64,000 bases of DNA. It comes from CAYRNR01 sp964425605 (lineage in GTDB: Bacteria; Myxococcota_A; UBA796; UBA9615; CAYRNR01). The stretch spans positions 1-64,000 of the forward strand of contig CAYRNR010000015.1 in the NCBI GenBank assembly GCA_964425605.1, in the 5' to 3' direction. Numbering within the stretch: the first letter of the stretch is position 1; the number at the start of each line of letters is the position of its first letter. Below are positions 25,707-34,129 of this stretch, in pieces. Below the pieces are notes generated by a model, which saw nothing but the letters and a program-made list of their open reading frames with translations, made no database searches and was not told where the DNA came from. The position numbers and the translations under genes were made by a program.

Positions 25707-26258
25707 GTGAACGAACGCGTGGTCATGGATCATCTGGCGGTGCGGCGGGCCATTCGCCGCGTGGCCAGCGAGATCGCCGAGCAGGCACGCGGGGCGGGTG
25801 ATCTCGCCCTGGTCGGCATCCACACCGGCGGCGTGCCCGTGTGCAAACGGCTGGGCAAGGCGCTGGCCGATCAGGAGGGGGTGGACCCGCCCATCGGCGA
25901 GATGGACATCACCCTGTACCGGGACGACATCTACACCGGGCTGGAGCGGCCCGAGGTGGGCACCACGCGGCTGCCGTTCGACGTGAACGGATCGCGCATC
26001 GTGCTGGTGGACGACGTCCTGTTCACTGGCCGCACCGTGCGGGCAGCCCTGGATCAGCTGTGGGACTTCGGCCGGCCGCGGAGCATCTGGCTCGCCGTGC
26101 TGGTGGACCGCGGCCACCGGGAGCTGCCCATCGCGGCCAAGTACGTGGGCCGAAGGGTGGATACGGAGATGGTCGACACCGTCGAGGTGGTCGTGGGCGG
26201 TGATGGCCCCGCGTCGACCGACCGGGTCGTCCTCAGGCGCGGGGGGCAGGCACGATGA
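25707..26258 (+). CDS. pyrR: PyrR bifunctional regulator/uracil phosphoribosyltransferase
   Basis: 183 aa. GTG at 25707 is chosen for its GGGAGG site 6 nt upstream and the usual PyrR length; a GTG at 25680 is the alternative. PRPP-loop motif VLVDDVLFTGRTVRAALD. Other family blocks: GIHTGGVPVCKRL, EMDITLYRDD and VDRGHRELPIAAKYVGR. Family knowledge: in Firmicutes it binds pyr mRNA; elsewhere it can be mainly a UPRTase. No attenuator is visible in the roughly 95-nt upstream gap, only a 6-bp hairpin at 25671-25686. It overlaps pyrB by 4 nt. Confidence 0.93.
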   Translation: MNERVVMDHLAVRRAIRRVASEIAEQARGAGDLALVGIHTGGVPVCKRLGKALADQEGVDPPIGEMDITLYRDDIYTGLERPEVGTTRLPFDVNGSRIVLVDDVLFTGRTVRAALDQLWDFGRPRSIWLAVLVDRGHRELPIAAKYVGRRVDTEMVDTVEVVVGGDGPASTDRVVLRRGGQAR

Positions 26259-27241
26259 ACGTACCGCTCAATCCCGTGCCCGTGACCGAGGGCGGCTTCC
26301 AGCGCAAGGACCTGCTGGGCATGGCCGATCTGACCCGCGAGGAGATCCTGTACCTGCTGCACACGGCCGTGCGGTTCAAGGAGATCAGCGAGCGGGAGAT
26401 CAAGAAGGTGCCGACCCTGCGGGGTCGCTCGGTGGTGCACCTGTTCATGGAGCCCTCCACCCGCACCAAGACCAGCTTCGACGTGGCCGCCAAGCGGCTC
26501 AGCGCCGACACCTTTGCCGTCGGCGGCTCCTCCTCGGCCACGTCCAAGGGGGAGACGCTCATCGACACGGCGCGGAACATCGAGGCCATGCGGCCGGACA
26601 TCCTGGTGATCCGGCACCGCCACCCCGGCTCCGCCAAGCTGCTGGCGGACCTGCTCGACTGCTCGGTGATCAACGCCGGCGACGGCTCTCACGAGCACCC
26701 GACCCAGGCCCTGCTCGACATGATGACCATCCGCGAGCGGCTCGGCTCCCTGGAGGGGCGGACCGTCACCATCGTCGGTGACATCACCCACTCCCGCGTG
26801 GTCCGGTCGGACATCCACGGGCTGCGCAAGCTCGGCGCGACGGTCCGCGTGTGTGGCCCGCCGACCATGATGCCGCCCGGTGTGGAGAAGCTCGGCTGCG
26901 AGCCGTTCGAGGACCTGCGCGCCGCCATCGACGGCGTGGACGTGGTCATGATGCTGCGCATCCAGATGGAGCGCATGGGCCGCCGGGGCCAGCTGTTCCC
27001 CTCGGAGCGCGAGTACGCCAACCGCTGGGGCCTCAACCTGCAGACCATGAAGTACGCCCGCGAGGACGTGCTGGTGATGCATCCCGGCCCCATCAACCGT
27101 GGCGTGGAGATGTCCCACGAGGTGGCGGACGGGCCGTGGTCGATCATCCTCGAGCAGGTGACCAACGGCGTGGCGGTGCGCATGGCAGTGATGTACCTGC
27201 TGGCACCGCAGGGAGGCCGACGTGGCGCAGACCATCATTGA
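26255..27241 (+). CDS. pyrB: Aspartate carbamoyltransferase catalytic subunit
   Basis: 328 aa. Carbamoyl-phosphate motif EPSTRTKTSF, HPGSAKLLADL, GDGSHEHPTQALLD and HPGPINRGVE. Forms carbamoyl-aspartate, the committed pyrimidine step. A pyrI regulatory-chain gene is absent; the active pairing is with PyrC, whose gene overlaps the 3' end by 20 nt, as in class A-type PyrB/PyrC arrangements. Confidence 0.95.
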   Translation: MNVPLNPVPVTEGGFQRKDLLGMADLTREEILYLLHTAVRFKEISEREIKKVPTLRGRSVVHLFMEPSTRTKTSFDVAAKRLSADTFAVGGSSSATSKGETLIDTARNIEAMRPDILVIRHRHPGSAKLLADLLDCSVINAGDGSHEHPTQALLDMMTIRERLGSLEGRTVTIVGDITHSRVVRSDIHGLRKLGATVRVCGPPTMMPPGVEKLGCEPFEDLRAAIDGVDVVMMLRIQMERMGRRGQLFPSEREYANRWGLNLQTMKYAREDVLVMHPGPINRGVEMSHEVADGPWSIILEQVTNGVAVRMAVMYLLAPQGGRRGADHH

Positions 27242-28502
27242 AGGCGGGCGTCTCCTGGATCCGGCCAGCGGGCTGGACGGGGTGGGCAGCGTGCTGGTGG
27301 CCGCGGACGGCTCCATCGCGGCCGCGGGACCGGACGTCGCCGCACCCGACGGCGCGACGGTCATCGACGCCAGCGGGCTGACCGTCCTGCCCGGCTTCGT
27401 GGACCTGCACGTCCACCTGCGGGAACCGGGCGAGGAGTACAAGGAGACCATCGCCACGGGCATGGCCGCGGCAGCGGCGGGCGGATTCACCACCGTGTGC
27501 TGCATGCCCAACACCCAGCCGGCCATCGACACCGCGCCCATCATCCGCGACATCCTCGACAAGGGGCGGCTCGCAGAAAGCGGGCGCGTCCGGCCGGTGG
27601 CCGCCCTGTCCAAGGGGCGCCACGGCAAGGAACTCTCGGAGATGGGCGACCTCGTGGACGCGGGCGCCGTGGCATTCTCGGACGACGGCAGCGCCGTGTC
27701 CGACGCGCGGCTCATGCGCCACGCCCTGGAGTACAGCCGCTACCTCGGCGTGCCCATCTCGGTGCACGAGGAGGACCCCGACCTGGTGGAGGGCGGGGTC
27801 ATGCACGAGGGCGCCGTGAGCACGGAGCTGGGGCTGCGTGGCCGGCCGCGGACCTCCGAGGACGTGATGGTGGCCCGGGACATCCTCCTGGCGGAGTCCA
27901 CCGGCGGCCACCTCCACGTGGGCCACGTCTCCTCGGCGGGCACCGTGGAGTTGATCCGCCGCGCCCGCGCCCGCGGCGTGCGGGTCACCGCCGAGGTCAC
28001 GCCCCACCACCTGGTGCTGCAGCACGAGGCGTTGAGGGGGTACGACACGCACCTCAAGGTCAACCCGCCCATCCGCTCCGAGGAGGACCGCCTGGCCCTC
28101 GTCGAGGGCCTCGTGGACGGCACCATCGACTGCGTCGCCACGGACCACGCGCCCCACTCCCTGGTGGAGAAGGCCGTGGAGTTCGATCTGGCCGCGCCGG
28201 GCATGGTGGGGCTGGAGACGGCCCTTGGGCTGATGCTCAAGCTGGTGGACGAGGGGCACCTGACCCTGGAGCGGGTGGTGGAGGCCCTGACCAGCTCCCC
28301 TGCGGAGTGCTTCGGCCTGGACGCGGGCTCCCTCGCCATCGGCCGTCCCGCCGATCTGGTCCTGGTGGACCTCGAGGCCAAGGTCACGGTGGACCCCAGG
28401 CAGTTCCAGTCGCGCTCCCGCAACACCCCATTCGGTGGTTGGGAGCTCCCCGGACGCATCGCGCGGACCCTGGTGGGTGGCCGAACGGTGTACGAGGCCT
28501 GA
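27222..28502 (+). CDS. pyrC: Dihydroorotase PyrC
   Basis: 426 aa, GTG start within the end of pyrB. Metal motif VDLHVHLREPG, VHEEDPDLV and ATDHAPHS; these are all kept, so it looks like an active type I dihydroorotase and not the inactive pyrC' form. Closes carbamoyl-aspartate to dihydroorotate. Coupled to pyrB in the pyrRBC operon. Confidence 0.95.
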   Translation: MAQTIIEGGRLLDPASGLDGVGSVLVAADGSIAAAGPDVAAPDGATVIDASGLTVLPGFVDLHVHLREPGEEYKETIATGMAAAAAGGFTTVCCMPNTQPAIDTAPIIRDILDKGRLAESGRVRPVAALSKGRHGKELSEMGDLVDAGAVAFSDDGSAVSDARLMRHALEYSRYLGVPISVHEEDPDLVEGGVMHEGAVSTELGLRGRPRTSEDVMVARDILLAESTGGHLHVGHVSSAGTVELIRRARARGVRVTAEVTPHHLVLQHEALRGYDTHLKVNPPIRSEEDRLALVEGLVDGTIDCVATDHAPHSLVEKAVEFDLAAPGMVGLETALGLMLKLVDEGHLTLERVVEALTSSPAECFGLDAGSLAIGRPADLVLVDLEAKVTVDPRQFQSRSRNTPFGGWELPGRIARTLVGGRTVYEA

Positions 28503-28529
28503 TTCCGCTCCCCGGTCTCCGAAATCCGC

Positions 28530-28558
28530 TTGATCCCCACGGGGGTCGCGGATATCCT
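28530..28558 (+). promoter_or_regulatory. Candidate promoter of greA
   Basis: TTGATC (28530-28535), a 17-nt spacer, TATCCT (28553-28558). It begins 28 nt after the pyrC stop and gives a leader of about 50 nt before the greA ATG. Confidence 0.5.
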
Positions 28559-28614
28559 CCTCGCCCGCATTCGACCGATCCTGGATGCGATCCGCGCCGA
28601 GGAGAGCCCCGAGC

Positions 28615-29091
28615 ATGAGCAACCGAGTACCCATGACCCCTGCGGGGGCGACCAAGCTCCGCGCCGAGCTGCGAAACCTCAAGGGGCCCGAGCGCCTGGC
28701 GAACATCCAGGACATCGAGCGCGCCCGGGCGCACGGGGACATCAGCGAGAACGCCGAGTTCGAGGCGGCCAAGGACCGCCAGGGCCACATCGAGGGCCGC
28801 ATCATGGAGCTCGAGGGCAAGCTGGCCAACGCCGACATCATCGATCCAGCGCGCCTCTCCGGTTCCCGCATCGTCTTCGGCGCCACGGTCACGGTCGAGG
28901 ACCTCGATACGGGCGACGAGGCCGAGTACCAGATCGTCGGGGAGGACGAGTCCGACGTCTCCGCCGGAAAGATCTCGGTCCACTCCCCGGTGGCGCGCGG
29001 TCTCATCGGCAAGGAGGAGGGGGACACGGCCGAGGTGCACACGCCGCGCGGCGTCCGCGAGCTGGACATCCTGTCGGTCGAGTTCAAGTAG
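28615..29091 (+). CDS. greA: Transcription elongation factor GreA
   Basis: 158 aa, standard length. N-terminal coiled coil with the acidic tip GDISENAEFEAAKDRQ, and a C-terminal FKBP-like domain ending in ELDILSVEFK. Enters the RNA polymerase secondary channel and stimulates cleavage of backtracked RNA. It sits 5 nt before recG. Confidence 0.97.
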   Translation: MSNRVPMTPAGATKLRAELRNLKGPERLANIQDIERARAHGDISENAEFEAAKDRQGHIEGRIMELEGKLANADIIDPARLSGSRIVFGATVTVEDLDTGDEAEYQIVGEDESDVSAGKISVHSPVARGLIGKEEGDTAEVHTPRGVRELDILSVEFK

Positions 29092-29096
29092 GCCCC

Positions 29097-31166
29097 ATGG
29101 GCCGCGCAAAGAGCCCCCCCGATCCCACCGATCCCGTCACCGCCGTCCCCGGCCTGGGACCAGCCGCCGCTCGAAGCCTCGCCCGCCTGTCCATCGACCG
29201 GGTCGAGGACCTGATCTTCCACGTCCCGCGCGCCTACCGCGATCGCCGCGTGATCACCCCCGTCGCAGAGCTCGAACCGGACTCGGAGGCCGTGATCGAG
29301 GGGACGGTCGTCGCCTCGCGGTCGCGGCGGGGTCGCCGGGCGCGCATCCTCGAGGTGGTGGTGGACGACGGCACCGGACGCTGCACCTGTGTGTGGTTCC
29401 GCGCGCCGGTGTACCTGATGGACCGCTTCGCCCGCGGCAAGGTCGTGAAGCTCGCCGGCACCCTGGAGCCGGGCAAGCGGGTCCCGACGTTCTATCACCC
29501 CGAGATCGTGGATGGCGACGGCGGGGTCGTCCCCGTCTACGGCACGACCGAGGGGGTGAGCACCCGCCGCATGGCCACCTGGGTCGGCAAGGCGCTGGAC
29601 GCAGCCCTGGACACGGTGGTGGACCGGGTGCCGGCGACGGTGCGCGAACGCGCCGGTCTGATGCGGCTCACCGACGCCGTCGCAGCGCTCCATCGCCCCG
29701 CGGAAGACGTGGACCTCGCGCCCCTGGTGGAGGGCACGAGCGAGGCCCACCGGGCGATGCTCTTCCAGGATCTGTTCGGCATCCAGCTCGCCCTCGCCAT
29801 CCGCCGGCGGTCCATCCGCAGCGCGCCCGCGGTCAGCACGTCCAGCTCACGCGCCCTCATCGACAGGGCCATCGCGTCGCTGCCCTTCGTGCTCACCGGC
29901 GCCCAGCAACGCGCCGTCGAGGAGATCCGAGACGACCTGCTCGACGGCAAGCCCGCCTGCCGCCTCCTCCAGGGAGACGTGGGCTCGGGCAAGACCGTCG
30001 TGGCCATGCTCGCGGCCCTGCCTGTGCTCGAGGCCGGGCACCAGGTCGCGATGATGGTCCCCACGGAGATCCTCGCCGACCAGCACATGCGGGAGGCCGA
30101 CAAGCTCCTGGGGCCGCTGGGGTACTCCTCGATCTACCTCGGCGGGTCCCTGCGCGCCCGCCCCAGGCGGGACGCCCTCGAGCGCATCGAGACCGGCACG
30201 GCTCAGGTGGTCGTCGGCACCCAGGCGCTGTTCCAGCCGGAGGTGGCCTTCGCCGACCTCGGCCTGGTCGTCGTGGACGAGCAGCACCGCTTCGGCGTCG
30301 AGCAGCGCTCCGATCTCGCGACCAAGGGGGCATTCCCCCACGTCCTCGCCATGAGCGCCACCCCCATCCCCCGCTCCCTCGCCATGGCCCTGTACGGCGA
30401 CCTCGACCTGTCCGTGATCGACGAGCTCCCGCCGCGCGGCGAGATCCTCTCCGAGCTCGTCGAGGAGACCGACCGCGACCGCGTCTACGCCGAGGTCCGC
30501 GCCGCCGTCGGCCGCGGCGAGCGCGTCTTCGTCGTCCACCCCCTGGTGGAGTCCAGCGACAAGCTCGACGACGTCCGCGACGCCGTGTCCATGTCCACAG
30601 CCCTGGCCGAGGGGCCCCTCCGCGGCCTTGACGTCGGCCTCCTCCACGGCCGGATGGATCCCTTCGAGAAGGAGGAGATCGTCGATCGATTCCGCAGCGG
30701 CGCCATCCAGGTCCTCGCCACCACCACCGTCGTCGAGGTCGGCATCGACGTCCCCGAGGCCACCGTGATGGTCATCGAGAACGCCGACCGCTTCGGCCTC
30801 GCCCAGCTCCACCAGCTCCGCGGCCGCATCGGCCGCAGCACCCGCACCGGCCGCTGCTACCTCTTCTGCCAGCGCGGCACCTCCCACCAACGCCTCCGCA
30901 TCCTCGCCGGCACCCGCGATGGCTTCGCCATCGCCGAGGCCGATCTCGCCCACCGCGGCCCCGGCGACCTCATGGGCAAGCTCCAGGCCGGCCGCCCCGG
31001 CTACACCATCCCCACCACCCGCCGCTTCAGCCAGATCCTCGCCGAGGCCAAGCGCGAGGCCCACGCGCTGGTGGGCCAGGACGGGTTCGAGGGGGATCCG
31101 GAGTATGCGGAGCTGAGGGAGCTGGTGAAGCGGAAGTGGGGGGCGAGCTTCAGGTTGCGGGCGTAG
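29097..31166 (+). CDS. recG: ATP-dependent DNA helicase RecG
   Basis: 689 aa. Wedge domain with an OB fold at the N-terminus (VPRAYRDRR, VIEGTVVASRSRRGRRARI), LTGAQQRAVEEI, Walker A LLQGDVGSGKTVV, DEQHRFGVEQR, SATPIPRSLA and the TRG-type C-terminal motif RFGLAQLHQLRGRIGRS. Remodels stalled forks and Holliday junctions. Bases 30.4-31.06 kb use C almost exclusively at wobble positions, then switch to G for the last 100 nt. Confidence 0.96.
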   Translation: MGRAKSPPDPTDPVTAVPGLGPAAARSLARLSIDRVEDLIFHVPRAYRDRRVITPVAELEPDSEAVIEGTVVASRSRRGRRARILEVVVDDGTGRCTCVWFRAPVYLMDRFARGKVVKLAGTLEPGKRVPTFYHPEIVDGDGGVVPVYGTTEGVSTRRMATWVGKALDAALDTVVDRVPATVRERAGLMRLTDAVAALHRPAEDVDLAPLVEGTSEAHRAMLFQDLFGIQLALAIRRRSIRSAPAVSTSSSRALIDRAIASLPFVLTGAQQRAVEEIRDDLLDGKPACRLLQGDVGSGKTVVAMLAALPVLEAGHQVAMMVPTEILADQHMREADKLLGPLGYSSIYLGGSLRARPRRDALERIETGTAQVVVGTQALFQPEVAFADLGLVVVDEQHRFGVEQRSDLATKGAFPHVLAMSATPIPRSLAMALYGDLDLSVIDELPPRGEILSELVEETDRDRVYAEVRAAVGRGERVFVVHPLVESSDKLDDVRDAVSMSTALAEGPLRGLDVGLLHGRMDPFEKEEIVDRFRSGAIQVLATTTVVEVGIDVPEATVMVIENADRFGLAQLHQLRGRIGRSTRTGRCYLFCQRGTSHQRLRILAGTRDGFAIAEADLAHRGPGDLMGKLQAGRPGYTIPTTRRFSQILAEAKREAHALVGQDGFEGDPEYAELRELVKRKWGASFRLRA

Positions 31167-31178
31167 GGACGAGGGGAG

Positions 31179-31214
31179 CGGGCACGGGCACGGGCACGGG
31201 CACGGGCACGGGCA
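31179..31214. repeat. Hexanucleotide microsatellite (CGGGCA)6
   Basis: Six perfect copies of CGGGCA between the recG stop and the convergent gene end. Such a tract is prone to slippage. It does not overlap a gene. Confidence 0.9.
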
Positions 31215-31220
31215 GGGGGT

Positions 31221-31246
31221 AGGAAAGCTGCTAGTGCAGCTTTCCT
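31221..31246. terminator. Hairpin between recG and the convergent lipoprotein gene
   Basis: Arms 31221-31231 and 31236-31246 pair perfectly (11 bp) around a TAGT loop. The structure contains the stop of the minus-strand gene. No T run follows on either strand, so any terminator role is uncertain. Confidence 0.4.
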
Positions 31247-32556
31247 GCGGTGATGTTGAACGTCATGTGGTCCTTGTCCAGCGGCAGGATCTCCTCCTTG
31301 TCGAAGCCGGTGCCGTTGTACTTGTAGCGGCGGACCATCCCGGGCAGGGGGGGGAGGCTGTCGGAGACGACGTAGAGCTCGTACTTGCCGTCGTTGTCGA
31401 GGTCGAGGACGTTGGTGGCGTGCTCGTACTCGTGGTTGTCGGAGTCCTTGTCGACGAGCTCGACCATCCAGCCGGCGTCGCTCTGGCGCAACATCCACAC
31501 GCCGGTGGTCATCGTCGAGGCGACGAGCTCGAGGTTGCCGTCGCCGGTGAGGTCGCCGCCGATGAGGAAGCGGCACTGCTCGTCGCGGAACGTGGCGATG
31601 TCCTCGTGGAGGATCTGGTCGCCGTCAAAGCGATAGCGGCGGATGACCAGGGGGTCCTCGACCGTGACGCCGGCCGCGGTCTTCTTGCGCTCGGGCTCGA
31701 TGGCGGCGTAGAGGTCGGCGCGGCCGCGGCCCTCGAGGTCGGCCACGAGGATCTCCTTGACGTGGGCGCCGAGGAAGCTGTCGACCTCGAAGCGCTCGAA
31801 CCCGGCGCCGGTCTTGCGGAAGCCGACGATGTGCCCGGGCTGGGGCGTGCCGTCGAGCACGTTGGGGGCCGAGGGGGTGACGAAGAACTCGGCTGCGCCG
31901 TCGCCGTCCACGTCGCCGATCTCCACCTCGTGGACGAAGGTCCGGTTCTCGGTCCGGTCCACCTCGTGGATGGTCCAGTCGCCGCCGTCGGCGGGGATCT
32001 CGGCCACGGCCACGACGCCCATGTCGTGGGTGGCGATGACCACGTCGTCGCGCCCGTCGCCGGTGACGTCGCCCACCTCCACGTCGCGCAGGCGCTCCTG
32101 CTTGCCGCCGAAGGTCGGGGCCCAGTGGGTGGTGCCCTGCCATGCGCCGTCGACCTTCTTCCAGGTCTTGAGGCGCGCGCCGTTGGCGCCGATGGTCAGC
32201 AGGACCGGCTCGTCGAGCTGGAGCTCGAGGGCCTTGTGGAAGACGTTGGACTCCTCGTCCTCGAGGATCTCGGTGGTCCACTCCGCGCCCGTGCCGCGAA
32301 GCAGCGTCAGCTTGGCCGGGGCAGGTACCGGCTTGAGCTTGCCGGACTCGTCCGTCTCGTAGATGAAGCGCGCGTGCGCGAGGTACAGGGTATCGGTGTT
32401 GCCGGGCGCGGTCGTACCAGCGGCTTCGGTATCGGCCGCATGAGCGGGAGCCTCGGTGGTCTCGCCGCCTTCGGGGGTGTCCCCGTTGCAGCCTACGGCC
32501 AAGCCCACGGCTGCGGCCATCACGGTGATCATCGCCAGGTTGATCCAGGTTCGCAT
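31231..32556 (-). CDS. FG-GAP/VCBS-repeat lipoprotein
   Basis: 441 aa, ATG preceded by GAGGAGG. Signal peptide ends in GLAVGC, a lipobox. Repeated DVTGDGRDDVVIA, DVDGDGAAEFFV, DLTGDGNLELVA and DLDNDGKYELYV blocks, about 50-60 residues apart, are FG-GAP/VCBS-type calcium-binding blades of a beta-propeller. Probably displayed on the outer membrane; a binding role is inference. It is divergent from the histidine-kinase operon with only 46 nt between starts. Confidence 0.85.
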   Translation of the reverse strand: MRTWINLAMITVMAAAVGLAVGCNGDTPEGGETTEAPAHAADTEAAGTTAPGNTDTLYLAHARFIYETDESGKLKPVPAPAKLTLLRGTGAEWTTEILEDEESNVFHKALELQLDEPVLLTIGANGARLKTWKKVDGAWQGTTHWAPTFGGKQERLRDVEVGDVTGDGRDDVVIATHDMGVVAVAEIPADGGDWTIHEVDRTENRTFVHEVEIGDVDGDGAAEFFVTPSAPNVLDGTPQPGHIVGFRKTGAGFERFEVDSFLGAHVKEILVADLEGRGRADLYAAIEPERKKTAAGVTVEDPLVIRRYRFDGDQILHEDIATFRDEQCRFLIGGDLTGDGNLELVASTMTTGVWMLRQSDAGWMVELVDKDSDNHEYEHATNVLDLDNDGKYELYVVSDSLPPLPGMVRRYKYNGTGFDKEEILPLDKDHMTFNITAGKLH

Positions 32557-32602
32557 CGTCCATCCTCCTCGATGAAGCTACGAAGGGTAACATGGTTCTG
32601 TG

Positions 32603-34129
32603 ATGACGCCCCAACCCGAGGCCGACCGTCGCGCAGGGCTGTTTCGCAGCGTGGTGCTCAACCTCGCCGTGCTCGTCCTGGCGACGCTGTTGCTCAACGC
32701 GATCCTGGTGTGGAACCTCGGCTCCAAGGACCGCTGGCAGCAGCGGGAGTGGCTCGCGGTCCAGACCGCGACGCTGGTGGCCGAGCAGACCGAGGGCATC
32801 CTGCTCCAGCGCGGCGGAGGCCTCGACGAGGAGGCGGTCGCGCCGATCACGGCGATGGTGGAGGACCTGCACGAGGGCGAACTCGCGCCCACCACCGTGA
32901 CCGTGGTGGGGACGTCCCTGCAGGAGATCGCGCGGGCCGGGGAGGCTCCGGTGGACGCCATCTCGCCGGCCGATCTCCGTGAGGCCGTGGCCACGGAGCA
33001 CGTCGTCACCGGCGTGGAGAGCTCCCATGCGTCGTTCTGGGGGCCGCGCCACGTGTACGCCTCGGTGCCGATCAAGGTGGGCGCGCGCAAGGTGGGCGGC
33101 GTCCGGGTGACCTACGCCGTGGGCAGCAGCAGCACGTGGCTGCTGGACTGGAAGCTCGCGGTGTTCGTGGCCTACATCGCCGTGGCGATCGGGGTGGTGA
33201 CGCTGTTCGGCACGGCCATCTTCCGCAACCGTATCCTGCACCCAATCCGGGTGCTGGTCGTTGGAACACGCAAGGTGGCCGAGGGCATGTTCAGCGTGCG
33301 CGTGCCCGAGGACGAGCCGACGGAGATCGGCGATCTGGCCGTCTCGTTCAACCTCATGGCCGAGGAGCTGGGACGGTACCAGTCGCGATCCGAGGAGCAG
33401 GTCGGGGAGCTGCAGCACATCAACGAGTTGCTGGAGCGCACGCGCGACGAGCTCGCATTCCAGGCCCGGATGGCGGGCGTGGGCCGACTGGCCGCAGGCG
33501 TGGCGCACGAGATCGGCAATCCCCTCGCCGCGGTGATCGGGATGGTGGAGCTGCTGTCCGAGGACGAGGACGCGGACGTCGAGACCCGCTCGGACCTCCT
33601 GCGGCGCATCGGCGACGAGCTGCAGCGGGTCCACGCCACGGTCAGGGACCTGCTGGACTACGCTCGGCCGGCCGAGGGGGATCTGGAGCCGGTGGATCTG
33701 GGCGCCGTCATCCAGTCCGCCAGGGAGATGGTGTCGATGCAGAAGGAGTTCGAGGGCGTCGAGGTGGTGGTGGAGACCCCCGAGGATCTGCCCCCCGCCC
33801 ACGCGGAACCCTCTCGCCTCAGGCAGGTGCTGATCAACCTGCTGCTGAATGCCCGCGACGCCGTGGCCGGCGAGGGGCGCGTCGTGATCACCGCCCGCCA
33901 GTCCGACGGTCGTTGCTTCGTCGAGGTGGCGGACGACGGCCCCGGCGTGGCCGCCGAACTCGAGGACTCCATCTTCGATCCCTTCTTCACCACCAAGGAG
34001 CCCGGTGAGGGCACCGGCCTCGGCCTCTCCGTGAGCCTCCAGATCGTCGAGGGGTTCGGGGGGCGCCTGCGCTACCGTAGGGCCAGCGGCGGCGGCGCGT
34101 CGTTCACCGTGGACCTGCCGGCCGCGTGA
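32603..34129 (+). CDS. Membrane sensor histidine kinase (NtrB-like)
   Basis: 508 aa, ATG at 32603 (GTG one codon earlier possible). Two membrane helices (about 15-37 and 180-207) flank a 140-residue extracytoplasmic sensor. Then HAMP (about 208-262), a dimerisation/phosphoacceptor helix with GVAHEIGNPLAAV, and an ATPase domain with N-box LLLNARDAV, G1 DDGPGVA and G2 GTGLGLS. No receiver gene follows. It opens the 12.9-kb coupled operon, so it may sense envelope stress for it. Which response regulator it phosphorylates is unknown. Confidence 0.9.
   Translation: MTPQPEADRRAGLFRSVVLNLAVLVLATLLLNAILVWNLGSKDRWQQREWLAVQTATLVAEQTEGILLQRGGGLDEEAVAPITAMVEDLHEGELAPTTVTVVGTSLQEIARAGEAPVDAISPADLREAVATEHVVTGVESSHASFWGPRHVYASVPIKVGARKVGGVRVTYAVGSSSTWLLDWKLAVFVAYIAVAIGVVTLFGTAIFRNRILHPIRVLVVGTRKVAEGMFSVRVPEDEPTEIGDLAVSFNLMAEELGRYQSRSEEQVGELQHINELLERTRDELAFQARMAGVGRLAAGVAHEIGNPLAAVIGMVELLSEDEDADVETRSDLLRRIGDELQRVHATVRDLLDYARPAEGDLEPVDLGAVIQSAREMVSMQKEFEGVEVVVETPEDLPPAHAEPSRLRQVLINLLLNARDAVAGEGRVVITARQSDGRCFVEVADDGPGVAAELEDSIFDPFFTTKEPGEGTGLGLSVSLQIVEGFGGRLRYRRASGGGASFTVDLPAA

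Noticed and set aside
31179..31214. CRISPR-like array
   Set aside because: Hexamer tandem repeat without spacers; no cas genes in the window.
31221..31246. Confident rho-independent terminator
   Set aside because: The stem is perfect but no T run follows on either strand.
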